From contig JXTB01000109.1 of the NCBI GenBank assembly GCA_002914805.1, positions 727,074 through 791,073 on the forward strand: 64,000 nucleotides of DNA, written 5' to 3'. Position 1 is the stretch's first letter; each line of letters opens with the position of its first letter. The DNA comes from Parasponia andersonii. Taxonomy: Eukaryota; Streptophyta; Magnoliopsida; Rosales; Cannabaceae. Positions 1 through 9,689 of this stretch are shown here, piece after piece. Under the pieces are notes generated by a model. The model was not told the origin of the DNA. It did no database searches and worked only from the letters and a program-made list of their open reading frames with translations. The translations under genes were made by a program, and so were the position numbers.

Positions 1-206
1 ATTAGTATAGTATAATATATTATATACACGACTAATCCTCCAGCTAGAATTTTCATGTGCATTATGGGTTTGTTGATTCATCCTCAGTATTTAGAGTTGG
101 AGCTGAGGTATTGATAATGAATCCAACTTTCAATAATGGTGTAATCTACCAGTCATAATTTAGTCAATAGTTATTCAATACATTTCAATAATGGTATAAT
201 GAAGTT
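1..206. other. Intergenic AT-rich sequence with a dispersed repeat fragment
   Basis: No coding signal. Bases about 95-190 resemble bases about 14200-14290 (shared wording such as GGTGTAATCTACCA and a following CATAATT), so this is part of an unclassified dispersed repeat, possibly a MITE end. It lies next to the poly(T) that marks the end of the minus-strand LINE fragment. Confidence 0.35.
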
Positions 207-830
207 TTTTTTTTCATTTTTTTTTTTTGGAATAAAGATTAGGGATTTTATTGATTCAAATTATCGAAAACAAAAGACATCAATTCAGTACATGACACTG
301 GAGTGACTAAAAGTCGAGGAATATAACAACATGAACCACACAATTAGCTAAAAATAATGAAAAAAACAACATCTCAATAAAGACATGCGTTATAAGACAA
401 AGAATGAGAAAGATTTCTATCATTGTACCATCTTTAAAGCGTCGCGTTCTACAAATTCCATAACAAACCCATAATGATGAAGAGCGAATTGCAATCCACC
501 TCTCACCATAAATAATTCAGCACTCTCAACCAAGAACTCACTAGATTAGTATTTAGAACCAGCATCCACCACAAATCCCAAATTGTCTCGAAGAACAAAA
601 CCAACACTCATACCATACCTTCAAGAAACCCCCTGCATGAAGGCACCCATTTACTAGACTTAATACCCCAACTATCATGCAAGAAAAGAAAGCACGCACA
701 GAAGTTTCGAACTCAACCTTACAACTACAACACACTGGATTAATATTCATCTTTCTTCGCACAAAGTTTGCACAAGCGAGAAGCGCACGTCGCTAAAAAG
801 AGAGCCGAACCTTCGGGTGGAATTGTTAGT
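207..830 (-). mobile_element. LINE (non-LTR retrotransposon) 3'-end fragment
   Basis: On the minus strand, 553-762 and the sequence just upstream of it encode a zinc-binding segment like the one that follows reverse transcriptase in plant L1-type LINEs (zf-RVT): N-x-V-R-R-K-M-N-I-N-P-x-C-C-x-C, then an E-T pair and F-F-S-C. Plant LINEs usually read L-x-R-R-x-I-x-x-x-x-x-C-x-x-C-x-x-x-x-E-T-x-x-H-x-x-x-x-C here. Downstream on the same strand the sequence runs through stops to AATAAA-like hexamers near 249-254 and a poly(A) (seen as poly(T), 207-228), the usual LINE 3' end. The reverse transcriptase and endonuclease are absent, so this is a 5'-truncated, inactive copy. The left boundary is clear. 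The right one is approximate. Confidence 0.5.
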
Positions 831-1083
831 TTCCACAGCGCCGTCCAACATTGAGATAAAACATTAGAGCTCGCTCTGTTGCCCCTCGAATTTTCTCAGC
901 AAGAAGAATATGGTACCCACTTTTGACTAAATAAATCCCATTTGGATTATTCCTCTATGGTGGTCTTGCAAATATGTTACTCGTGCTTATTTTTGGGCCT
1001 ATATATTTTGGCTATAAGTAACTTGGTACTTGTTTTACCAAACACCCAATTTCGACTTTCTTTCGGATTCTAACTTTTTTTTC
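831..1083. other. Short spacer between LINE fragment and gypsy LTR
   Basis: I see no gene or recognisable repeat. The base composition is mixed and the segment could be further degraded LINE sequence. Confidence 0.3.
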
Positions 1084-1746
1084 TGTTGTGCGGTCTAAAA
1101 TCCTAAGGTCGCATAAGGGTTATATGCGACCTCCTCCGTGAAGGTTATATGCGACCTCTTCCACAGGTTTTGTGCGACCTTCTCCGTGCAGTTTGCCTTG
1201 TCAAACAGGAAACCTACAAGAAGAGGGAAACAAGTAAATGCTGTGAAAGAAACCTACAAGGAAAGGGAAACTGAAGTCTCCTATTTGTGATTAATTAGTT
1301 ATCCGTTTTGAATAGTTATCCAATTATATTGTTACTTAATTTACGTTACCCAATTGTATAGTTACCCGTTTATACAATTAGGATCCTAGAGACATAAGGA
1401 TCCTAGGAACATAAGGTTACCTTTATCTATATAAAGGGGACTCTATGTTCCGAGGAAGTGACAGAGAATTCAAGTCAGAGCAAATTCAAGTCTGGGTAAT
1501 TCCAAGTTAGAGTATTCCAAGCTTTGGGTAGTCTAAGTTTTTAGTATTCTTCAATAGCTTTTCAGTCTTTCCGATTCTATATTATTCATAAAATAGTGAG
1601 AAAACAGTGGACGTAGGCTCATCTTTTTCGGGGCTGAACCACTATAAATCCCCCTCTCCTTATTTGCTTTGATTATTACTTCAATACACACAAGTCACAT
1701 CTCTTGATTTTTTCTAAATTTATTGTTGATAAAACCTCCATCAACA
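1084..1746 (+). repeat. 5' LTR of the gypsy fragment
   Basis: This is the long terminal repeat of the element above. Its first 260 bases are repeated in the same orientation at 63717-64000. Inside it, 1119-1191 is a run of three imperfect 24-25-bp units each containing TGCGACCT. The copy at the right end of the window has four units. A plausible promoter zone lies before 1440 (TATATAAA-like at 1428-1435), followed by the transcribed R/U5 portion. The exact end is uncertain by a few bases. Confidence 0.8.
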
Positions 1747-3500
1747 ATTGACGCTAGAAGGAGGGCTATTCCGGCAGAAATATTTATCAAATTCCACCTT
1801 TTCAATAATGGCAAACACCAGAAATACTACCAGCGTCGCCGGGACTAGCCAAAATCAACCTCAAAGTACCGCTGCTACACAGGAAGACCCTGTTCCGGAT
1901 CAGCATACTATGACGGCAACAGAGAACCTATCCCAGAGACAGGATCGCATGGAGGAAACGCTCGTGAACCTTCAGCAAGTCACTAACCAGATCAATGACA
2001 CTCTGCGACGACTTGCTGAAGGGCAGATGGTGTCCCCACCACAACATGAACGTCCTAAAGAACGTCCTGCTCAATTACCTGAGAAGGGAATACAGATTCT
2101 CGAGACGAGAAGACGCGACCAGCCAAGAACTCAGCAGGAGCGTTATGAAGAACACATCTCCAAAGGGAAAGGCAAGGTCGCAGACTTGCCTCCAGAATCT
2201 CGTACGGAGAGTTCAAGTACGAACCGTGGTCGTACACAACCTTCTCGTAAATCCACTAACAACCAAGATCGCTTGAGCAGCGAACAAGAACGATCATCGA
2301 GAAGTGTCTTCGAAAGAATCAGCAGGGAGTCAAGACAAGATCCTGCAGACCTAAGACAGTATTTGGAGCGACGACGTGGTCATGATCGATCTGTATCGCA
2401 TCATAGCGACCACAGCCGGTCTCGTCGCACTATGCCACTGGATTCCTCTCATAGGTCGCAGAAGACTCTACCAGACCAGCCCGCTGCGAAATAGGATAAC
2501 GAACAAATGTCGCTTATACCACCAGCAAGGAATGATGCTTTCCCTCTGAACGTCGACGTTCACAATTTAAGGATCGCATTAGATGCACTTGCTGGATGGG
2601 ACGATGAGCTCGCTGATAGGTATCGCCAGTCGCCATTCAGCGAGGAGGTTCGAGCTGCAGCCCTTCCCACCGGATTCAGACTTCTTACCATCAATACTTT
2701 TGATGGAAAGACTGATCCACAGGACCATATGAATCACTTCAGCGACTTGATGGAACTTCATCGGGTTAGTGATCATGCACGCTGCAGATGTTTCGCTGTA
2801 ACACTCTCAGGAGCGGCAAAGAAGTGGTTTCGAGGACTCAAACCCGGTTCGATTTCGTCCTGGCAACAACTACAGACGGCGTTCTTGAGACAATTTCAGG
2901 CCGCGAAGAATTTCACTGTTCCGCTTGTCAGTTTGTCCGCAATCCGGCAAGGTCCAGAGGAGACTCTACGGTCTTATCTCAATCGATTCACTACAGAGCT
3001 AGCGAAGGTCAACAACCCCCTGAAGGAGGAGTTCTTACTCTTATGATGGCTGGGGTGCGACCAGAAACAAAACTCTGGGAGGAATTGCTTGAACGAGAAT
3101 GTAGGACTCTCAAAGACTTCTACCGAAGAGTCGGTCGACATCTAAGGTTAGAGTCTTCACGTAAGAATCTTCAAAAGACCAAAAAAGGAGGAAAGACAGA
3201 TGCGGCAAAGGTTGCGGTCATCACCGACAACAGCGGCAATAAGAAAAACAAGAGGAATAATGAACAGGCCAATGAGAATCAGCCTAGGCCTAAAAGGCAG
3301 GAGACTTCAAAAGCTCCCATGAGGTTCAACAATCACACCGAGTTAAACGCTCCGATAGATCATATCTATGCGGTCACAAACCAAAAGGAGCGATACCATC
3401 AACCGGAACCGATGAAGCGAGACAGGGCAAAGCGCGACCCCAACAAGTTCTGCCGGTATCATCAAAAAAAAAAAAAGGGAGAGGTTCAGGAAGAACAATG
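1084..3500 (+). mobile_element. Ty3/gypsy LTR retrotransposon remnant (5' LTR plus gag), Tat-like
   Basis: The 5' LTR starts at TGTTGTGCGG (1084) and ends about 1743-1746. It is followed at once by a primer-binding-like stretch (TTGACGCTAGAAGGAGGG) of the kind seen in Tat/Ogre-type gypsy elements. From about 1808 a gag region follows: a charged, disordered N-terminus (MANTRNTTS...), then the retrotransposon gag core around 2600-3040 with F-D-G-K-T-D-P-Q-D-H, A-A-K-K-W-F and the F-x-x-Q-F turn typical of plant gypsy capsids, then a Lys/Arg-rich tail ending at K-F-C-R-Y-H, the start of the CRYH-type region of these gags. Everything after it (protease, reverse transcriptase, integrase, 3' LTR) is missing. 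The element is broken, with a few breaks in gag plus loss of the whole pol region, and is an inactive fossil. A second LTR of the same family begins at 63717. Confidence 0.85.
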
Positions 3501-6330
3501 AGGTGTTTAATTTAATTTTTTAATTATGACTAATTCTGATGCAGGGAAATGTGTCTAATAGTGGAGACAANNNNNNNNNNNNNNCTGTCTCTTTCTCCTT
3601 TTTAAACCCTAGCCCACAAGATCTCCTTCAACAGCAACTACACTTCAGACGGCTGCTAGAAATTCCGGCTAAATTCAAATTTAAAGCAGCCGAAACAAGG
3701 TATGAAGAAAACATTCAAAATCGGCCTCTAAGTGCCGAAAAAGGTTCGTGTGGGACAATAGTAAGCCACTAGGGCAGCCACCATTCATTGCAGATGTCAT
3801 CATCCAACACAACTGGCAATTGTTCTGCGCTCATCCGGAGGACCCAATTGTGCCTCCGGTTCGCGAATTCTATGCCAACATGACTAATCCAGACGATGAC
3901 ACCGTGTACGTTAGAGGAGTTCAGGTACCCTTGAGCACAGAAGCCATAAATACCATCTATGGTTTAGGGGATCCAGTAGATGAGCACTCTGAATTCGTCG
4001 AAGCCATCACGGAACCTGAACTAGCCACGGTACTGGAGACGGTTGCTATAGCAGGAGCTGAATGGAATGTCTCATCCCAAGGTGCCTACACATGCCTTCG
4101 GAGCTCACTAAACCCACCTGCAAAAGTTTGGTACCATTTTCTAAAATCTCGTCTGCTACCCACCACACATGGCAAAACAGTTTCCAAGGAGCGTGTGTTG
4201 CTGTTGTACTCCATGTTGACTGGTAAATCTATCAATGTGGGTCAGATTATTCATAGGGAAATATGTGCATATGCTGCAAGGAAATCAGGAGCTCTATTTT
4301 TCCCATCTCTAATTACCAGGATGTGTTGCAATGCACGTGCTCCTTACTTGGTAAATGAAGAAAAGCTGCACAATACGGGCGAAATAGATGCCATTGCTGT
4401 GGCACGAATTGCCCAAGAAGGACCAGCCGAGCATTCCCACCGACCCTCATCAAGCAGACCTGCGGCAGCATCCAGCAGCAGCACCAGTGAGACCCTGCAG
4501 CAACTTAAATCCCTGGAGCAGCGCATAAGTCAACAGGAGGTTCAGCAGTACCAGATGATGACAATGCTGCAACAAATTCATCAGCAGCAGCAGCAATTCT
4601 AGGCATATGCAAAAAAACAGGACAATGCTTTAAAGAAGTTCCTGCAGAAGAATTTCACCAAACCCATTCCAAATTTCCCTGCATTTCCAGAAGAAATACT
4701 CCAAGATTTGGACGATGAGCACATGGCAGAATCTGATGAAGATGGATCTAATGGAACTGCAGCGTAATTATGACAAAGAGTTTTCACCTTTTTACCCTCT
4801 CTTTTTATTTCCTTATTTGTTCTTTTATTTTGTGTTGCAGTGGGGACACTGTTTGTTTTTAAATTTGGGGGTGTTTTATCTGATTTTATTTCTTTTATGT
4901 GTTTTGTACGATTGTCTGTTAATACCTGTTTGTGTTCTGTTGCTCTGGTGTGCTACAGTATTATGATCGAGTTTCATAAAACTCTTACTGCTTTAAAATT
5001 TTCAGTTTATAAGATGAATTGCTGTGAATTGAATATTGGGGATATTTCTTTTAGCTTGCAGTTATATGTGAAATTTCCAGTTTCTCTATGCACTAAAGCT
5101 ATGGATTAGAGGCCTTTAGGAAAACTTAAGAAATCTTGAATAATTGTGAGAGCTTAAGGTCTAGAAATGAATTTTGTGAATCTTTCGAAGTAAAATGTAG
5201 GAGACTAAACATAGAGGACTTAGTGTATGCATGATACATTGAAAGTAAAAATGAGCTTAAGTTTGGGGGAGTAAAAAAAAATAATAAATAAAATAAATAA
5301 ATAAATAAATGTTGTGAAAAATGAATACTCCACTATTTTGAATTACTTAGTAACCAGGGGTAACATGAGCTCCATGTATACCTTTGCGTCAAACAGTAGT
5401 TTGGAATATGAGTATGCCTCGGCAACTCTGAAAGTGACTTTGCTAAGTAACCGGATGCCTTCATCACCAGTGTTGGCATTCGCGTAAAAAGGCATTGTGA
5501 CATTTGAGTATTAAAAAAAAATAATAATAATAAAAAAAAAAAGAGAAACAAGTAATAATAAAATCATCCCCCCAAATTAAGCTCAATAGTGCAAGTTTGT
5601 TAAGGCCTTATAAGTCTTAAGTATTCTGTCGACTTGCATTAGTGGAGAAAGATTTACAAGATTAACTTTTGAAACCAGAAAGTTAAGCCCAATGATCATA
5701 TTTTAAGATGACTTGAGTAATCTAAAGAATTCTAACCATAGTTTCTACACACACCCACTCAAAGGAAAATCACATATAAAAGTAAGTTTGAAATGAATTG
5801 AACTAGTGTTTAAGGAAGGATGATTCTGATCAGAAGATGAAGATTGAAAAGTGGAACAAAAAACTAAGGAATGATTTTCTTTCTGTCAGTAAACCAGAGC
5901 TCTGTTGTGTCTATGTCATTTTTGTCACTCAGGGACGAGTAACAATTCAAGTTTGGGGGTGTGATAACTCTATAAAAATAGAGTTATTTGGTATATTTTT
6001 GAATCTTGGGATAGCTGTTTTAAAGGATCAAATTGTCTAGTTTAAGTATTTTTCTTTATTTTATTTTTGCCAGTGGTGTTTCCAATGATTACAATTCAAT
6101 ATAGTCAATATCTATCTTATTTTCTTTTTATTTCTAATAGAAATACTGAAATTAGGACTTGAATTCTGATAAATTTAAATAGCCACATCTTTGAAGGAAT
6201 GCTGAACTTAAGTAAAAGCTGGAAGTAACTCTGCTGCAGCAACGCGCCGAAGCAATACTAAACAGCAGAATTCTTTTTCCAGCTGGCATCTTTTACGCAT
6301 ATCATTTACAATTTAAAATCATTTACAATT
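3501..6330 (+). mobile_element. Non-autonomous LTR-type element with 'putative plant transposon protein' domain
   Basis: About 3600-4600 encodes a protein with the plant-only domain usually named 'putative plant transposon protein' (Pfam PF20167): it starts around R-P-L-S-A-E-K-G and includes N-W-Q-L-F-C, V-R-E-F-Y-A-N, V-R-G-V-Q-V-P and I-H-R-E-I. A Gln/Ser-rich coiled tail follows. This domain is typical of Athila-like and related gypsy derivatives. Downstream there is no protease, polymerase or integrase. Instead there are three purine tracts (near 4863, 5258 and 5950) of the TTTGGGGG type that serve as polypurine tracts in such elements. The last, AGTTTGGGGGTG, is followed by TGATAACTC, the usual start of an Athila-like 3' LTR. 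The LTR seems cut short by about 6330. Left limits are blurred by the gap at 3571. The copy is degraded (at least a couple of breaks) and inactive. Confidence 0.65.
3571..3584. other. Assembly gap (14 N)
   Basis: Fourteen undetermined bases lie at the junction between the gypsy gag fragment and the transposon-protein element, so the way the two are joined cannot be judged. Confidence 0.99.
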
Positions 6331-6360
6331 TGCTGGGTTGCTTTGACGAGTACTCTGATA

Positions 6361-7612
6361 TCAAGGTTGGTTCCCTGAGACCAAATTATAAAGTAACGTT
6401 AGTCATTAGATTAATTAACAAACAACAAACATACCATTACCTTTTCTTTGTTCCATTGATCGAGTGCGACTTGCAGCATGATTCAATACATCATTATCTA
6501 CAAAAACACGATGAACTCCGCCATTAAGAGCATAAAGCTCCTCGCTATCCCATCTCCCAGGAAAATAAACACCCTGATTCATTCATAAACAAGTAATAAC
6601 AATTAGCTATCCAACATGTAAGTGAGGCCAATTCAATCACTAGTAATGTACCATAAACAATCCAGTAATTCGTCCTTTTATTGATATGAAAATAGTTTAC
6701 GGAGGAGGACAATCCCCTTAACAAAACAACTTCCCTTGGGGTTTTCACCTCTTCCATTACCAATAACTAAATAAAGGAATACATACAGTCTATGAAGAAT
6801 GTAAAGTAGATACATACCACAGGGAGAGGGCGGGGTGGTTTAGTCTTCCGCCGACGCCTCGGCCGGAAAAGAACGTCCCAGTCAGTCTCGGTAACAGGCT
6901 GTAAAAATAAGGCATCAGGAGAGGTATATCAATAATTATATATATAAGTGAGATTTTTCTCAAACAAACTTAATAATTATATATAATTAAGTTTATATAT
7001 TACCTCCTCCTCCGGCAGTTCCGCCAACTCCTCCTCTGTCATCGTGCAGAACTCCTCCAATCTCGGCCACGTCTCCTCCTCCTCCTCCTCCTCCTCCTCC
7101 TCCTCTTCTTCGCCGTTCCATCCAAAGCAGACACGACAGATCTGAATCTGTCTGAAAATTATAAAAAATAATAAAATTCTCAAAATAAGTATTATGTATA
7201 TGGTTTCCATTGATGATAATACGAACAAACAAAATCTCTCAATCATTAAATCCTAATTAGGCCTCTAATTAGTACCTCATCCTCATCTGCACGCATTGGT
7301 TGTTCCATCTGAAGCACATCGGACGGCTCCAGGAACGACTTGGCCGTCGCCGAAGGAGGTGAATCTATCTCCATCTGCTCAAGAGGAATGAATAATACAC
7401 ACACAATAAAAAAAGGTATGTATATATATATATATATATAGATGAATGGATTTAGGGTTTTCTAATTATAAAATAAAGGAGAGTAAAAATTCCTGAATAG
7501 AGAGAAAAATAATAATTACCTCTACATCCAGATTAACATTATTCGCTTCTCCAACGTGATCCGGCATAGATTTTGGCTGGAGAGAAGCTATGGTGATCGG
7601 TGAAGTCGACAT
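6361..7612 (-). CDS. Small acidic/basic protein of unknown function, 6 exons, 187 aa
   Basis: I do not recognise this family. Hand-spliced model on the minus strand: exons 7520-7612, 7276-7374, 7004-7147 (or 7141), 6818-6898, 6441-6573, and 6361-6374, all with GT-AG borders. Exon phases agree and the total is 564 nt including a TGA stop. It begins MSTSPITIAS. Residues about 65-110 are a Glu-rich block with an uninterrupted Glu run coded by a GAG/GAA repeat (7075-7110), next to a Cys pair (C-R-V-C). Exon 4 is basic and Pro-rich (F-R-P-R-R-R-R-K-T-K), a likely nuclear localisation signal. Exon 5 has a conserved-looking, non-repetitive stretch (F-P-G-R-W-D-S-E-E-L-Y). No transmembrane segment or signal peptide is visible. 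A nuclear protein is an inference only. The last exon is just 14 coding bases and abuts retroelement DNA, so the true 3' end may have been lost or replaced. Confidence is good that this is a gene and modest for the last exon. Confidence 0.55.
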
Positions 7613-9689
7613 AATCGCTCTGTGTTTCTTCTAACTTTTAAGAGAGAGAAAAGGATTAACACTGTGAGGAGTGCAGTCGGTTTTTTCGGAGTCAGGGTAG
7701 GAAGGGCTTTGCTTATATTTATATTTATCAGGGGAGTCTTTTTTTTATATATATATATTATATATAATTTTGGCTGCCAAAACACACGCGCCACCGCCTA
7801 GAAAATATTGTTTTCTTGGCGCTGAAAATAAAAAGATAATTCCTTTAAAAATAATAATAATAAAAATAAAATCTTCAGAAAATCTATAGTAGTATTTTTA
7901 TAAGTATTGTTATTAGGCACTATGCAGTGTGGTGCTGGATACCACACTACCTGCCAGCTGAGTTGGCAAAATTTTTATTTTAATCATTATCTTTTACTAA
8001 TTTCTTTGTAGGCCCCATGCAATTAAAACTATCAGAAACTCTCATTTGTAGGCCCCATGCAATTAAAAATATAGAAACTCTCATAATGCATACGCGCTTA
8101 CCCATCGACTCTCACATTTGAGTGAGGGACTCTTAGATTTCTATTCTTACTAATAAATAAAAATTTAAACAAAATACTTCAAATTTTTTTAAAAAAAAAA
8201 TTCAAATAGTTATCATTAAATTAAAAAAAAAAAAAAAAAACAAACTTTCTATCTTGTTCGTTATTCTCTATTCTTTTCCTGTTCAAAAACGAATTTTTCT
8301 TTTCTTTGTACTCTTTCCTTATATGCTCTTTCAATTTGGATTTGACGGTTACTTGACCTAATTTACTTGTTACCTAAATTGTGTTATGTAGAAATTTAAA
8401 AAGGAAAAATAAATAAATTTGTATCTTGGTTTACAAGTCCAAAATTGAAAGAGAAATGTAAGGAAAATAAACAAAAAGAGAAAAACTAGTCTATGAATAA
8501 AATAAAAAAAGATGAGAATAATTAAAGAGTAAACGAAAAAGAAAGAAAAAAAAATTTAATGAAATTATAGTTACGTGCTGTGCTTTTTTCTTTTTTGGTA
8601 GTTTCTTAATAACAAAAGAAATTGAAAGTTCCTAACGTGAGAATTGAAAATACTGTTCTCTTGGCGCTGAAAATTAAAAAATATAAAAATCTAAGAAAAT
8701 CTAAAGTAGTATATTTATAGTAAGCACTAAGCAAAACTCTTTGATGGATATTTTTTTAGAATTCCAGTTATATCCTCTTTTTCCCTTTATATCCTTGTTT
8801 CCTTTGTTTTTGTTTTTTTTTTTTAAAAAGAAAAAATTTAAACTGGGGACCTTATTTTATTAAACCAGGGATAATTTTGATACTTCCACCGTTTAAATGT
8901 TTTTCGGTGGCCTGCCTCATTTGTAGCTTTCTTATGGTAATTCTCTGGTTTTCAATTGCTAACATGTATTTTCTCTTCTCATTAAATTCAAAAATATCAC
9001 TCTATTTTTTAAGACAAGAAAAATGTATATACCTTTATCGATATTTCAGTCACATTTTTTATTAACTTTTTCTTAAATAACAATAATACTTTTTAGATAT
9101 TAATATCCAAACAACTCATTTTTTTAAAATCTTTTTATTATAAAAAAATATATTAAAATGTACTGCAAAATAATATTATCAACATTTTAATATAATCTAA
9201 AAAAGCGGTGATGTTCTTTTTTTTTAAAAAAAAAAAAAACTAATTAGGTATAAAGTGTTTGATTATAGATTAATTTTAGAAATATATGCCCGCTTTGCCT
9301 AGGTCTATTTTTAAACTCTTATTTTTTGGCATAATTATCAAATCGTGTGTTTGTTGTTTTGTAATCGGTTAAATATTTAACCGTTTGCGACCAAATAACC
9401 ATTGATATGACAGTTACATAATTCAATAATCATCGTAAGTTCAAACTTTATGAGATAAAGTGGTACAACAAATTAATGTCATTAACACCTTAAAAAGTTG
9501 TGCCATTAATGTGCACAAGGTGGCGGGACACAAGCACAACACGTGTCTGGACCACAATACCATTTTTAAGTGACCAGTCGTGGACAGTTATACCGAAGTG
9601 GGCTGTTAAATTTTGACTCGTCAGTGTTACAATAATTCAGATTGACACTTCTTTTTTGTTTTCTCCTAAGCATATTCTGTGACAATAGT
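7613..9689. other. Divergent intergenic region (promoters of the unknown gene and of the TIC32-like gene)
   Basis: This 2.1-kb AT-rich spacer lies between two divergently transcribed genes, so it should contain both promoters. It holds a diverged direct repeat (about 7800-7925 and 8644-8740, both with CTTGGCGCTGAAAAT), a two-copy tandem repeat near 8005-8085 (TTTGTAGGCCCCATGC in each unit), many homopolymer runs, and no open frame with coding character. TATA-like stretches are too common here to name one. Confidence 0.5.

Noticed and set aside
4715-5109. Hydrophobic open frames after the transposon-protein ORF
   Set aside because: T-rich non-coding tail of the element. Hydrophobicity comes from TTT codons.
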